Positions 6,800 to 13,493 of a stretch of DNA of 21,125 bases are shown here, piece after piece. Positions within the stretch are counted from its first letter, which is position 1. Every line of letters starts with the position of its first letter. Both the position numbers and the translations under genes were made by a program. Source of the stretch: a virus; the IMG/VR virus record IMGVR_UViG_3300011114_000979, positions 1-21,125 of that record; one strand, given 5' to 3'. Below the pieces are notes generated by a model. It did not search any database, was not told the origin of the DNA, and saw nothing but the letters and a program-made list of their open reading frames with translations.

Positions 6800-8838
6800 T
6801 AGCTGCCTGACGCCTCCCAGTAGACCGGGGTGCTTGATCGGTTCACGCCGCTGTCTGACACCGAGCGCACCTGAAAGCCGGAGGTCGTCTCGCTATCGTA
6901 ATAGAGATACGTGTTGGTGTTGGGTGGGGCCCCCAGCAAGGAGAGGTTGGCCCCGATGAAGGTGTTGGGGAAGGCAGTGCCAAAGGTTACGGTCAGGGAG
7001 CCAACCCCGTTCGTGGTGCCGGTGCCCCGCTTGACGATGATAGATGAGCCGCCCACGGGCAGTCTGACGTTGGTTGGGGTGCCGGAGGCCCCAGCCGCAA
7101 TCGCTGTACCTCCCAGGAGGATGGCCCCAAAGGCCCCGGTGCCCGCGGTGGCGCTGATGGCGGTGCCGGTTGAGCTGAAGACCGCGCTGGTCCCCGTGAC
7201 CACCCCAAAGGCCCCGGTGCCGCTGACGTTGGCCGAGGTTGCCGTCATGGTGGCGGCCGTCACAGCCCCGCTGGCCGTCACGTTGGTGGCGGTCACGGCG
7301 CCAAAGGCCCCGGTCCCGGTGACCGTGGCGGCGGCGCCGGTGAGGGCCCCGCTGGCGTTCACGCTGGTGGCACTGACCACCCCAAAGGCCCCGGTGCCAG
7401 AGATGCTGGCTGACGTGCCGGTGAACGTGGCAGCGGCGGCTGAGCCGCTAAAGTTGGCGTTGGTGGCGCTGACCGCGCCAAAGGCCCCCAGACCTGAGAT
7501 GCTGGCTGAGGTGGCGGTCAGGGAGGCTACCGAGACGGGGCCCAGGAAGGCGTAGGTGCCCGTGCCTGTGCCGCCGGTCGTGGGCAGGAACCCGGTGACG
7601 GTCGGCAGTGGGAAAGAGCTGGCGCTGGAGACGTGCCCCCTGGCGTTGACAGTGAAGGCTGGCCAGCTGGTGGCGTCACCGTAGGAGCCGGCGGCCACCC
7701 CCGAGTTGGCATGGCTGACCGTGCCGGAGCCGGTGATCGGGCCCCCGGTGAGGTCGGTGCCGGTGGCCACGCTGGTCACCGAGCCTGAGCCGCCGGCAAA
7801 GGTGAAGGCCAGCGTGGCGTTCACCCCGTTGAGCGTGATGATGGCCCTGGAGCCCTGATCCACCACCACCCCGGTGTCTGAGCCATCCACCCTGAACGTG
7901 GTGGTGAAGGCGCCTGAGGTGTTGTTGTAGACGTACCAGACCCCGGTCTGGGCCCCGTAGGTAACGAGGCGGTTGCCGGCGAGGGTGCCCTGGAACTCCT
8001 GCAGGGTGAAGGCCAGCTGAGCTGAGGACAGGGTGGTGCTGCCCGTCCCCGCGATGTTGATGAGGCCAGAGGTGACCGACGTGGCGGTGGAGGTGGCCGG
8101 CCGCCCAACCGTCCGCCAGGTGGACCCCGTCGTGTCCAGCAGGACAAAGCAGGACTCGTTCTGGTTGAGGACGATGGACGTCTGGCCGTCGATGGTCTGC
8201 GAGCTGGCTGGATCCAGGGTCAGGGTGCCGGACCCGCTGTTCTTGGCCAGGAAGAAGAACTGGCTGTTGAACGACCCCGTGATGGCGGCCAGGTTGCAGG
8301 TGGTGGCCCCGCCGGTGGCCACCAGCAGGGTGGCCCGGTCACTCTCAGTGACGCTGTAGGTGGCCGAGCTGATGTCGCTGATGGGATAGCCCTGGGCCAA
8401 CAGCCCGGCAAAGTAGACCAGGCCGGCCCCGGTCTGGGAGGCCAGCGATGGGTTGACGCTGCCCGCTCCCAGGGTGAAGGACTGCCAGGTGCCATTGGTT
8501 GACCCGTTGTCAGACAGGTAGACATAGACCGCCACCCCAGCCGCCACGGTGACGATCGAGAGGCTGCCATCGTTGACCCGCACCTCAAAGCTGTCGACCC
8601 CAACGTTGACAAAGAGGGCCGCGCTGCCTGGGCTGGCCTCGTCGGCTGGAGGAAGCATGATCTGCCAGCCGCTGGTGTCAGGGGTGACGTCCAGGATCGC
8701 GGTCAGCTGGGCGCCGTCTCCAGCCTCCTCGGTGGGCCACAGGAGGGTGGTGTCCTCCACCAGGGCCAGGGCTGAGTAGGAGCGGCCACTCGGCAGGATG
8801 ACCTGCGAGCCGCTGAAGACGCTGGTGTAGCCGCTCAT
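6799..8838 (-). CDS. Tail fibre / appendage protein with repeat shaft and gp53-like C-terminal tip, 679 aa
   Basis: The protein is rich in threonine, serine, glycine and alanine with almost no charge, typical of a trimeric fibre. About residues 355-415 hold a GTDLTGGPITGSGTVSHANS-type segment common in phage fibres. About 440-575 is a shaft of repeats centred on GTGAFG with alternating hydrophobic and Ser/Thr residues (beta-helix-like). The last 80 residues, with VTFGTAFPNTFIGANLSLLG and ending SSTPVYWEASG, resemble the gp53-like C-terminal domain of phage tail fibres, which acts as a receptor-binding tip in related proteins. The ATG at 8838 overlaps the upstream TGA as ATGA. Receptor binding is inferred. 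The N-terminus would dock to the tail hub encoded next door. No intramolecular chaperone or endosialidase motif is seen. Confidence 0.88.
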   Translation of the reverse strand: MSGYTSVFSGSQVILPSGRSYSALALVEDTTLLWPTEEAGDGAQLTAILDVTPDTSGWQIMLPPADEASPGSAALFVNVGVDSFEVRVNDGSLSIVTVAAGVAVYVYLSDNGSTNGTWQSFTLGAGSVNPSLASQTGAGLVYFAGLLAQGYPISDISSATYSVTESDRATLLVATGGATTCNLAAITGSFNSQFFFLAKNSGSGTLTLDPASSQTIDGQTSIVLNQNESCFVLLDTTGSTWRTVGRPATSTATSVTSGLINIAGTGSTTLSSAQLAFTLQEFQGTLAGNRLVTYGAQTGVWYVYNNTSGAFTTTFRVDGSDTGVVVDQGSRAIITLNGVNATLAFTFAGGSGSVTSVATGTDLTGGPITGSGTVSHANSGVAAGSYGDATSWPAFTVNARGHVSSASSFPLPTVTGFLPTTGGTGTGTYAFLGPVSVASLTATSASISGLGAFGAVSATNANFSGSAAAATFTGTSASISGTGAFGVVSATSVNASGALTGAAATVTGTGAFGAVTATNVTASGAVTAATMTATSANVSGTGAFGVVTGTSAVFSSTGTAISATAGTGAFGAILLGGTAIAAGASGTPTNVRLPVGGSSIIVKRGTGTTNGVGSLTVTFGTAFPNTFIGANLSLLGAPPNTNTYLYYDSETTSGFQVRSVSDSGVNRSSTPVYWEASGS
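7125..7492 (-). repeat. In-frame tandem repeats of the fibre shaft
   Basis: The core CCAAAGG (plus-strand reading), usually followed by CCCCGGTGCC, recurs at 7127, 7205, 7301, 7382 and 7478. The spacings are 78, 96, 81 and 96 bases, all multiples of three, so each copy encodes the same GAFG turn of the fibre at intervals of 26, 32, 27 and 32 residues. Sequence between the cores has diverged. Such repeats can change fibre length by recombination. Confidence 0.85.
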
Positions 8839-9500
8839 GCGTTCCTCCGCAGGTTGCTGCCGTCGCCGATCTTGGTCACCTCCTCGACGGTAAGGGCCTG
8901 CTTGGCCCCCTCATAAAGCTTGGCCCAGGTCATGACCCGCTCGTCGTTCTTGAGCCAGGTCTCAGCCTGCACCAGGCACTGGTAGAGCAGCAGGTTGGGA
9001 ACGTACTGCGTGGCCCAGTTCGTCTGGTTCTCGGCGCTGAGCAGCGGCGGGATGGCCATGAAGGCCCACTCAAAGGGGTAGGCCTCCCCCGGGGTGGGGG
9101 AGACGATGATGTTGCCGTAGTCGTAGTCGGCGTAGTACTTGGGGGTCCCGGTGACCGCCCGGTCGGGCGCCAGCAGCTGCAGGTAGGTGTAGTCTCGCTG
9201 GTAAAGCGGGGTGCGGTCGGTGAAGGAGCCGGCGGACCCGTTGGTGAAGGTCAGCGAGATGGTCTCGCGCCACCGGTCTGGCTTGGTGTAGACCGCCTGG
9301 CTGGCGACCAGGACCCCGGTGACAACCTCCCGAAAGCCCTGGATCTTCAGGTCCTGGATGATCTGCTTCTCAGCAAGCGTGACCAGACGCGGGCGCTGGG
9401 TGATCCAAGCCGCGTCGTCGGCGCTGTTGTCACCGCGCTCCAGGTAGGACGAGAGGTCCTCCAGCAGCGAGTTGTAGGTCATGACGGCTGGACCACTCAT
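8835..9500 (-). CDS. Head-tail adaptor-like protein, 221 aa
   Basis: The N-terminus NSLLEDLSSYLERGD is followed by ITQRPRLVTLAEKQIIQDLK, then KPDRWRETISL, YYADYDYGNIIVSPTP, YPFEWAFMAIPPLLSAENQT and a helical C-terminus with VPNLLLYQCLVQAETWLKND. I recognise this order from a common phage family placed between head and tail genes and usually described as an adaptor or head-tail connector-type protein. The ATG at 9500 overlaps the TGA of the four-cysteine protein as ATGA. An alternative ATG at 9482 would remove six residues and still keep the conserved part. It probably forms part of the ring under the portal, together with the 354-aa protein upstream; this is inference from family and position. 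Confidence 0.85.
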   Translation of the reverse strand: MSGPAVMTYNSLLEDLSSYLERGDNSADDAAWITQRPRLVTLAEKQIIQDLKIQGFREVVTGVLVASQAVYTKPDRWRETISLTFTNGSAGSFTDRTPLYQRDYTYLQLLAPDRAVTGTPKYYADYDYGNIIVSPTPGEAYPFEWAFMAIPPLLSAENQTNWATQYVPNLLLYQCLVQAETWLKNDERVMTWAKLYEGAKQALTVEEVTKIGDGSNLRRNA

Positions 9501-9808
9501 ACCCCGATGTACTCCCCGTCATCTGTGAGGATGGGTGCGCCGTCGTCGGTGGCCAGCACTCGGTAGGTGGTGTTGGCCACCCCGGTGAGGGGCACGTCGG
9601 GACGCGGGAACTCCAGGTTGATCCGCTCAGGCTGCCGAGCCGGCAGCCGCCAGGGGTCGTACTGGTCCACGCAGCCGTAGACGCAGACGCGCAGGCCCGG
9701 GAAGTTGGGGTCAGCGCGCAGCTCGCCCAGGAACCGCTTGAACTTGCAGCGGTCACAGATGGCGATCGCGATCCCGGTCCGGCGGCCGCCGTGGAGGTAT
9801 CTTGGCAT
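9497..9808 (-). CDS. Four-cysteine (zinc-ribbon-like) phage protein, 103 aa
   Basis: Cysteines 18, 21, 42 and 46 form CDRC and, after PNFPGLRVC, a second pair spaced C-x3-C, so the protein may bind one zinc ion. The second half contains DPWRLPARQPERINLEFPRP and ends ILTDDGEYIGV. This pattern of a small Cys protein followed by a proline-rich tail is common next to adaptor genes in phages; the role is not known. The ATG directly abuts the TAA of the preceding JAB-like gene, and its strong Shine-Dalgarno lies in that gene's last codons. GC content returns to the phage level here: 43 of 60 bases in 9601-9660 are G or C by hand count. Confidence 0.8.
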   Translation of the reverse strand: MPRYLHGGRRTGIAIAICDRCKFKRFLGELRADPNFPGLRVCVYGCVDQYDPWRLPARQPERINLEFPRPDVPLTGVANTTYRVLATDDGAPILTDDGEYIGV

Positions 9809-10615
9809 TTACACAGCCCCTCCTCTAAAATAGCCATCTTTCCTAAGCCTAGAAATAATATCATCTAAATGAGGAACAAGGTCGTCGTCACTCACTGGAG
9901 AATGAAGTCCGAAGTTGTATGGATAATTAGTTGTATGAGACACTCGTCCTTCTTTTAGGAGCCTTAGAAAATTCATCTCAGGTGAAAGACGCTGAGCGAC
10001 ATATTTAGCAGGGTTTGGCACCTCGACATCTAAATAGTCAATAAGTGGTTCTAAAATGTCTTCAACAGCTTTTGGCTTATTTTCAGCGAATAAAGAAAAC
10101 CTACCCAGCTCCTGTCTCAAAACAGCAGGGGATGAATAGTGGTTTCTTAAGGTCGTCATCGACAGCCGATCGCCAGGGGTGTTTGAAATAGCCCCAATAG
10201 ACCCGGCTGGTAGGCCATCAGACCAAGCTGGAAAATCTCCACGAGGCTCTAACGAAAACGTAGACGGAGAAACGGAACCGCCACCTGGATGGTTGTGGAT
10301 GTGAAGCATCGGTTTTCCACTCAGTTCGTAGTTACGATGGTATGGCGGAAAACTAACTTGAGTAGGTAAGTTGTCTGTATGCATCTCCTGCCTATAAAAA
10401 GATGGATACTCTTTTCCGAGAAGACTGAATGGGCGAGAGGCCGCCCATTCTACCGCTGGATTAGACTTGACCGCACTATCGTGGGCGGCTAGTAGATCGA
10501 GCACGGCTTGTTGACTCGGCGCCTCTCTTCCAAGAGTAGACAGCTCTCGTTCAACAACTTGCGACCTGTTTGCGCCGGTAATTATGCGCAAAAATTGTTT
10601 AAGCGCCCCCTCCAT
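9809..10615 (-). CDS. Low-GC accessory gene; candidate JAB/JAMM-like metallopeptidase-fold protein, 268 aa
   Basis: The longer open frame reaching 10906 is only a shadow in the upstream gene. The real start is the ATG at 10615, which overlaps the upstream TAA as TAATG. The product begins MEGALKQFLRIITGANRSQ. A predicted helical N-terminus (1-60) is followed by a beta-rich part, with H105, H107, H109 and P110 in LHIHNHPGG, then S118, S121, D127 (GDFPAWSDG) and GSIGAISN. JAB/JAMM and RadC-type domains use H-x-H-P with a serine and aspartate about 8 and 11 residues later. Here the serine is shifted by one and the aspartate lies further on, so activity is uncertain. The C-terminal third (about 165-268) is helical and unrecognised. 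GC is low (22/60 in 9901-9960, 28/60 in 10381-10440) and A/T-ending codons are common, unlike all neighbours, which indicates recent transfer. The function is unknown; a moron-like role is inferred. Confidence 0.8.
   Translation of the reverse strand: MEGALKQFLRIITGANRSQVVERELSTLGREAPSQQAVLDLLAAHDSAVKSNPAVEWAASRPFSLLGKEYPSFYRQEMHTDNLPTQVSFPPYHRNYELSGKPMLHIHNHPGGGSVSPSTFSLEPRGDFPAWSDGLPAGSIGAISNTPGDRLSMTTLRNHYSSPAVLRQELGRFSLFAENKPKAVEDILEPLIDYLDVEVPNPAKYVAQRLSPEMNFLRLLKEGRVSHTTNYPYNFGLHSPVSDDDLVPHLDDIISRLRKDGYFRGGAV
9817..9823. repeat. Direct repeat copy 1 (CCCCTCC) at insert boundary
   Basis: Seven-base match to 10607-10613. It lies where base composition changes from high to low GC, and it doubles as the core of the Shine-Dalgarno for the next gene. 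Seven bases can match by chance in a purine-rich ribosome-binding context. Confidence 0.5.
9817..9824 (-). promoter_or_regulatory. Ribosome-binding site AGGAGGGG of the four-cysteine gene
   Basis: Read on the minus strand, AGGAGGGG lies eight bases before the ATG at 9808. It falls within the final codons of the upstream low-GC gene and contains one of the two GGAGGGG copies that bracket that gene. Confidence 0.75.
10607..10613. repeat. Direct repeat copy 2 (CCCCTCC) at insert boundary
   Basis: Seven-base match to 9817-9823, immediately after the start codon of the low-GC gene and two bases beyond the upstream stop. High-GC phage sequence resumes just to its right. Confidence 0.5.
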
Positions 10616-11679
10616 TAGCGGGTATACCTGCGTAAATTGGGCTGAATGCGGATGGGCATGTGGTCCTCCTCGGTGCCCATCGCCTGCTTGAGGCCGCTGG
10701 CCGCATCGTTGATCAGGAGCTGATACTCGGCGGCCTCCAGCCCGTGCTTGATCCCAGCCTTGGTCAACCGCAACGCCAGGTTGTCGACGACCGGCTCCAG
10801 CCACCTTTCCGGGAAGTCCAGGGTGTCGGTCAGACGGCCCACGTCCTGCAGGCGCCGGCGGGCGTAGACGATCATGGAGGTGAAGCTGTCGTTGGGCACC
10901 GGCCACAGGGTGATCGTCGGGGCGTCACGCAGGCGCTGGTAGAAGTAGGACAGCGGGTCCCCGGCAAAGGTCTTGTTGGGCATGTTGAGATAGTCGTCGC
11001 GGTTCAGGGAGCCCATCTGGATGTCTGACGGGTTCCAGCCAAACAGCAGCTGGTAGCAGCTCAGGGTGCCCACCGTGGCCCGGATGCGCCAGTATTGGTG
11101 GGGCGAGTTGTTGGTGACGCTGGCCATGACCCACTCGTTGACCGCGGCGTTGGCCAGGAACGGGGCCAAGGCTGTGGTCCAGGTCGTCGCGTCGTCGCTG
11201 AACTCACACGTCAGGGTCAGGGTGGCGCTGGTGGCGGCCGGCAGATAGCCAATCATGCTCAGGGCCACCGGGCTCTCAAAGTCGTAATAGACGTAGCCCA
11301 GCGGGGCGGTCTGGGTGAAGGCGTTGGTCAGCAGCCCGTCAAAGGCGTACTCCAGGTTGCCGCCCGCGGAGCTCGTGGCCAGGGTATAGTCATCAGCCCG
11401 GTTGACCTTGCGCCGCACCGGGTCACTGACCTTGTCGACCACGTTGGAGGGCAGGGTGTAGGCCGGCACCCCAAGGTACAGCGGCACGATGATGGGCTCT
11501 ACCGTCCACAGGGGGATCCCGGACCGCACCACCGTCTGCATGAACAGGTAGAGGTCGTCCTTGGCGGTCTGAACCCCCTCCGCGGTGATCGCGGCGGTCG
11601 GGATCTTCAGCCGGAGAAAGGCCCGCCGGATAACGTCGTCGACGTTGAGGGTGGTGGCGTAGGTGCCTGAGGTGGCCAC
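10615..11679 (-). CDS. Connector/tail-tube-like structural protein with discoidin-like insert, 354 aa
   Basis: Residues 1-95 (helical, DVIRRAFLRLKIP, then WTVEPIIVPLYLGVPAYTLP) and 220-354 (RDDYLNMPNKTFAGDPLSYF, ITLWPVPNDSFTSMIVYARR, FPERWLEPVVDNLALRL) resemble phage head-tail connector or tail-tube-type proteins. Between them, about 100-214, is a beta-rich segment with YAFDGLLTNAFTQTAPLGYV, YYDFESPVALSMIGYL, CEFSDDATTWTTA and YWRIRATVG. That pattern matches an F5/8 type C (discoidin) carbohydrate-binding fold. The start is GTG at 11679, one base after the upstream TGA, with GGTGG before it. The TAA overlaps the start of the low-GC gene. A role at the neck or tail with surface exposure of the insert is inferred. 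Confidence 0.85.
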   Translation of the reverse strand: MATSGTYATTLNVDDVIRRAFLRLKIPTAAITAEGVQTAKDDLYLFMQTVVRSGIPLWTVEPIIVPLYLGVPAYTLPSNVVDKVSDPVRRKVNRADDYTLATSSAGGNLEYAFDGLLTNAFTQTAPLGYVYYDFESPVALSMIGYLPAATSATLTLTCEFSDDATTWTTALAPFLANAAVNEWVMASVTNNSPHQYWRIRATVGTLSCYQLLFGWNPSDIQMGSLNRDDYLNMPNKTFAGDPLSYFYQRLRDAPTITLWPVPNDSFTSMIVYARRRLQDVGRLTDTLDFPERWLEPVVDNLALRLTKAGIKHGLEAAEYQLLINDAASGLKQAMGTEEDHMPIRIQPNLRRYTR

Positions 11680-11680
11680 G

Positions 11681-12019
11681 TCAGTCCACCAGGTGCTTCA
11701 ACCCACCGCTGCTGCGACGGGTCCGCGCGGCCTTGCGGGCAGCCTGCGAGCGCAGCGGGGAGACGTAGGCGTGGCCGGCCCCGGCGGAAACGTTGGGGAT
11801 GTCGATCAAACCGCCCATGGCCTTGCGCTCGGGCTTCTCCTCCCGACGCAGGGCCTTGGTGACCTCCTGCTTGATCAGGGCTCGGTCCTGCGCGGCATCG
11901 TCGTGGCGGGCTGGGCCCCCGCGCACGTAGCCACGCACGTGCTTCAGCCCAGCGCTGCCGCTGTAGCCGTCACGTTGGCTGAAGGTAAAATCCTTGACCC
12001 GCTTGGGACCCTTGGCCAT
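11681..12019 (-). CDS. Small basic protein, 112 aa, unknown
   Basis: This lysine/arginine-rich protein begins MAKGPKRVKDFTFSQRDGYS. Its middle is KQEVTKALRREEKPERKAMG and its C-terminus is basic (SQAARKAARTRRSSGG). No fold is recognised, and much of it is probably disordered. It may bind DNA or act as a minor virion component, but nothing in the sequence proves that. The start is ATG with GAGG upstream. It lies 25 bases after the glycosyltransferase stop and is followed after one base by the connector-like gene, so it sits within the same transcription unit. The coding call rests on codon bias, the tight spacing and the absence of any competing frame on this strand. Confidence 0.7.
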   Translation of the reverse strand: MAKGPKRVKDFTFSQRDGYSGSAGLKHVRGYVRGGPARHDDAAQDRALIKQEVTKALRREEKPERKAMGGLIDIPNVSAGAGHAYVSPLRSQAARKAARTRRSSGGLKHLVD

Positions 12020-12044
12020 GCTGCCTCACCAATAACACGAGGGG

Positions 12045-13484
12045 TCAGTCCGCCGCTACGTCCATGGGCGACTCAGGTTCAACATACACCCCATCGGCCA
12101 ATTTTGACATAGGTCTGAGGGCGTCGGTCACCGCCTTGACCACCACGTCGGTGGAGATGGCTGCGGCGCAGACCGACACCCCTTCAGCGTTCACGGGGCA
12201 CTCGTCACCCCCGAAGTGCAGCTTGTGGCAGGGGAACTGTTCGCACCCCTGGGGCTCCAGGGCCACCGTGTTGCGCCAGTGCTTGGTCAGGTTCTCCTGG
12301 CTGGAGTGGCTCAGCAGCACGATCTTGGTGTTGGGCCCGTAGGCACAGGCCCATAGCACCCCAGTCTCGGCCGCCACCAAGATGTCGGCTTTCTGGGCCA
12401 GAGCATAGGAGACCCGAACGTCCTGGTCAAGGTCGTGCTTGACCCGCCGCAGGGCCATGATCCCGGCGATCTGTTCAACCTGCTTGAGCACCTGCACGAT
12501 CAGCTTCTTGTCCCGACTGCCCCCGCCCAGCAGGTGGAACGTGACGCCAGGGAACAGGAGCAGCATCCGAGACAGGGCGATCCCCAGGTAGGGCCAGGTC
12601 TTGTGCTCCGTGGAGCCTGAGAGCGCCCACGCCACGTTGACCCCTGGGGGCAGCAGGGCCTGGGCCCGCTCGTCGGCGGTTGGGTGAAAGCTGACATGCC
12701 CGGGCTCAAAGGTCAGCCCAGTCACCCGGCTTGTCACCTCCTCATAGTTGTGGTTGGCGATGGCATGCCTGGCCTCCTTGGGCCAGTGGAACCAGCCGTT
12801 CTTGGAGCCTGACAGCAGGACCCCCTCGACTGTCTCGTTGAGGAACACCAGCTGCTTGAAGCGCGGGGCAAAGCAGGCCACCATCAGGCCAAAGGAGTCA
12901 TCACCGTAGCGGTGGCGCTCGAACACCAGGAGGCGGTCGATGTGTGGGTTGTACTGCAGCATCTTGCCCGCGTTCTCCGACACCAGGTAGGTGATGTGGC
13001 GCTCTGGATCAGCCTTCTTCAAACGTGACGCGGCGTAGGAGGCCAGCAGGCCGTCCCCAAAGCCCCCGGTGCGGACCACCAGGATGTCGCGTGGCTGCTG
13101 CTCCAGCGGCTCGTAGACTGTCTTGTCGGCAAGCTCGACCGGCAGCTTCAGCAGGGCGGCGTACCAGTGGCTTGGCTTGGCTGGGATCTTCTCCACGTCG
13201 TCAAGGCAGCGCCAGCCGGTCTTCTTCAGGATGAACTGGCCAAACTGCTGTCGGCTGTAGGTGGCCGTGGCGGCCGAAACCGCCACCACCCCGTTGACCG
13301 CCAGCTTGTCCCAGACGTCGTTAAAGATGGCCTCTGGGTCTGGGGCGGTGTACCAGTTTTCACCAAGATAGGCGTGATCCAACTGCCCAGGGGCAAAGTC
13401 CTCAACGGTGTGCGGGGCGTAGAAACCTACGCCCCGCAGCCAGGGTAGTGCGAGCGCGTAGCCCGCGTCTAGGTTGGCGGCCAC
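12045..13484 (-). CDS. GT9-type glycosyltransferase (heptosyltransferase-like) with degenerate methyltransferase-like N-terminus, 479 aa
   Basis: Residues about 133-455 look like a GT-B enzyme of family 9. There is ILVVRTGGFGDGLLASYAAS at the N-terminal nucleotide-sugar fold, VAWALSGSTEHKTWPY and GVTFHLLGGG in the C-terminal fold, and ADILVAAETGVLWACAYG where family members have a D-S/T-G-x-x-H loop. C414, C419, C429 and C439 form a cysteine cluster near the end. Residues 1-110 (DAGYALALPWLRGVGFYAPH, then DHAYLGENWYTAPDPEAIF) resemble the end of a class I SAM-dependent methyltransferase without an intact glycine-rich motif I. The start is GTG, with AGGAGG overlapping the upstream TAA. Family 9 enzymes add heptose or related sugars; the donor and acceptor here are unknown. 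It could modify virion proteins, host surface sugars or DNA bases. The family call is fairly sure, the substrate is not. Confidence 0.85.
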   Translation of the reverse strand: MAANLDAGYALALPWLRGVGFYAPHTVEDFAPGQLDHAYLGENWYTAPDPEAIFNDVWDKLAVNGVVAVSAATATYSRQQFGQFILKKTGWRCLDDVEKIPAKPSHWYAALLKLPVELADKTVYEPLEQQPRDILVVRTGGFGDGLLASYAASRLKKADPERHITYLVSENAGKMLQYNPHIDRLLVFERHRYGDDSFGLMVACFAPRFKQLVFLNETVEGVLLSGSKNGWFHWPKEARHAIANHNYEEVTSRVTGLTFEPGHVSFHPTADERAQALLPPGVNVAWALSGSTEHKTWPYLGIALSRMLLLFPGVTFHLLGGGSRDKKLIVQVLKQVEQIAGIMALRRVKHDLDQDVRVSYALAQKADILVAAETGVLWACAYGPNTKIVLLSHSSQENLTKHWRNTVALEPQGCEQFPCHKLHFGGDECPVNAEGVSVCAAAISTDVVVKAVTDALRPMSKLADGVYVEPESPMDVAAD

Positions 13485-13493
13485 GGGGCCTCC

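Larger units (their letters stand above)
9817..10613. mobile_element. Putative 790-bp horizontally acquired insert bounded by GGAGGGG
   Basis: The low-GC block begins and ends abruptly at two direct copies of CCCCTCC (9817-9823 and 10607-10613, GGAGGGG on the coding strand). Removing one copy plus the intervening bases would leave the upstream TAA, then GGAGGGG, eight bases, and the ATG of the four-cysteine gene: a normal phage gene junction. No transposase, integrase, or terminal inverted repeat is visible. Acquisition by microhomology or illegitimate recombination is inferred. Confidence 0.5.

Noticed and set aside
10616-10906. N-terminal 97-codon extension of the low-GC gene
   Set aside because: This part lies entirely inside the connector-like gene in another frame, has the high GC of that gene, and its translation is arginine/proline/glycine-rich; the TAATG start at 10615 is preferred.
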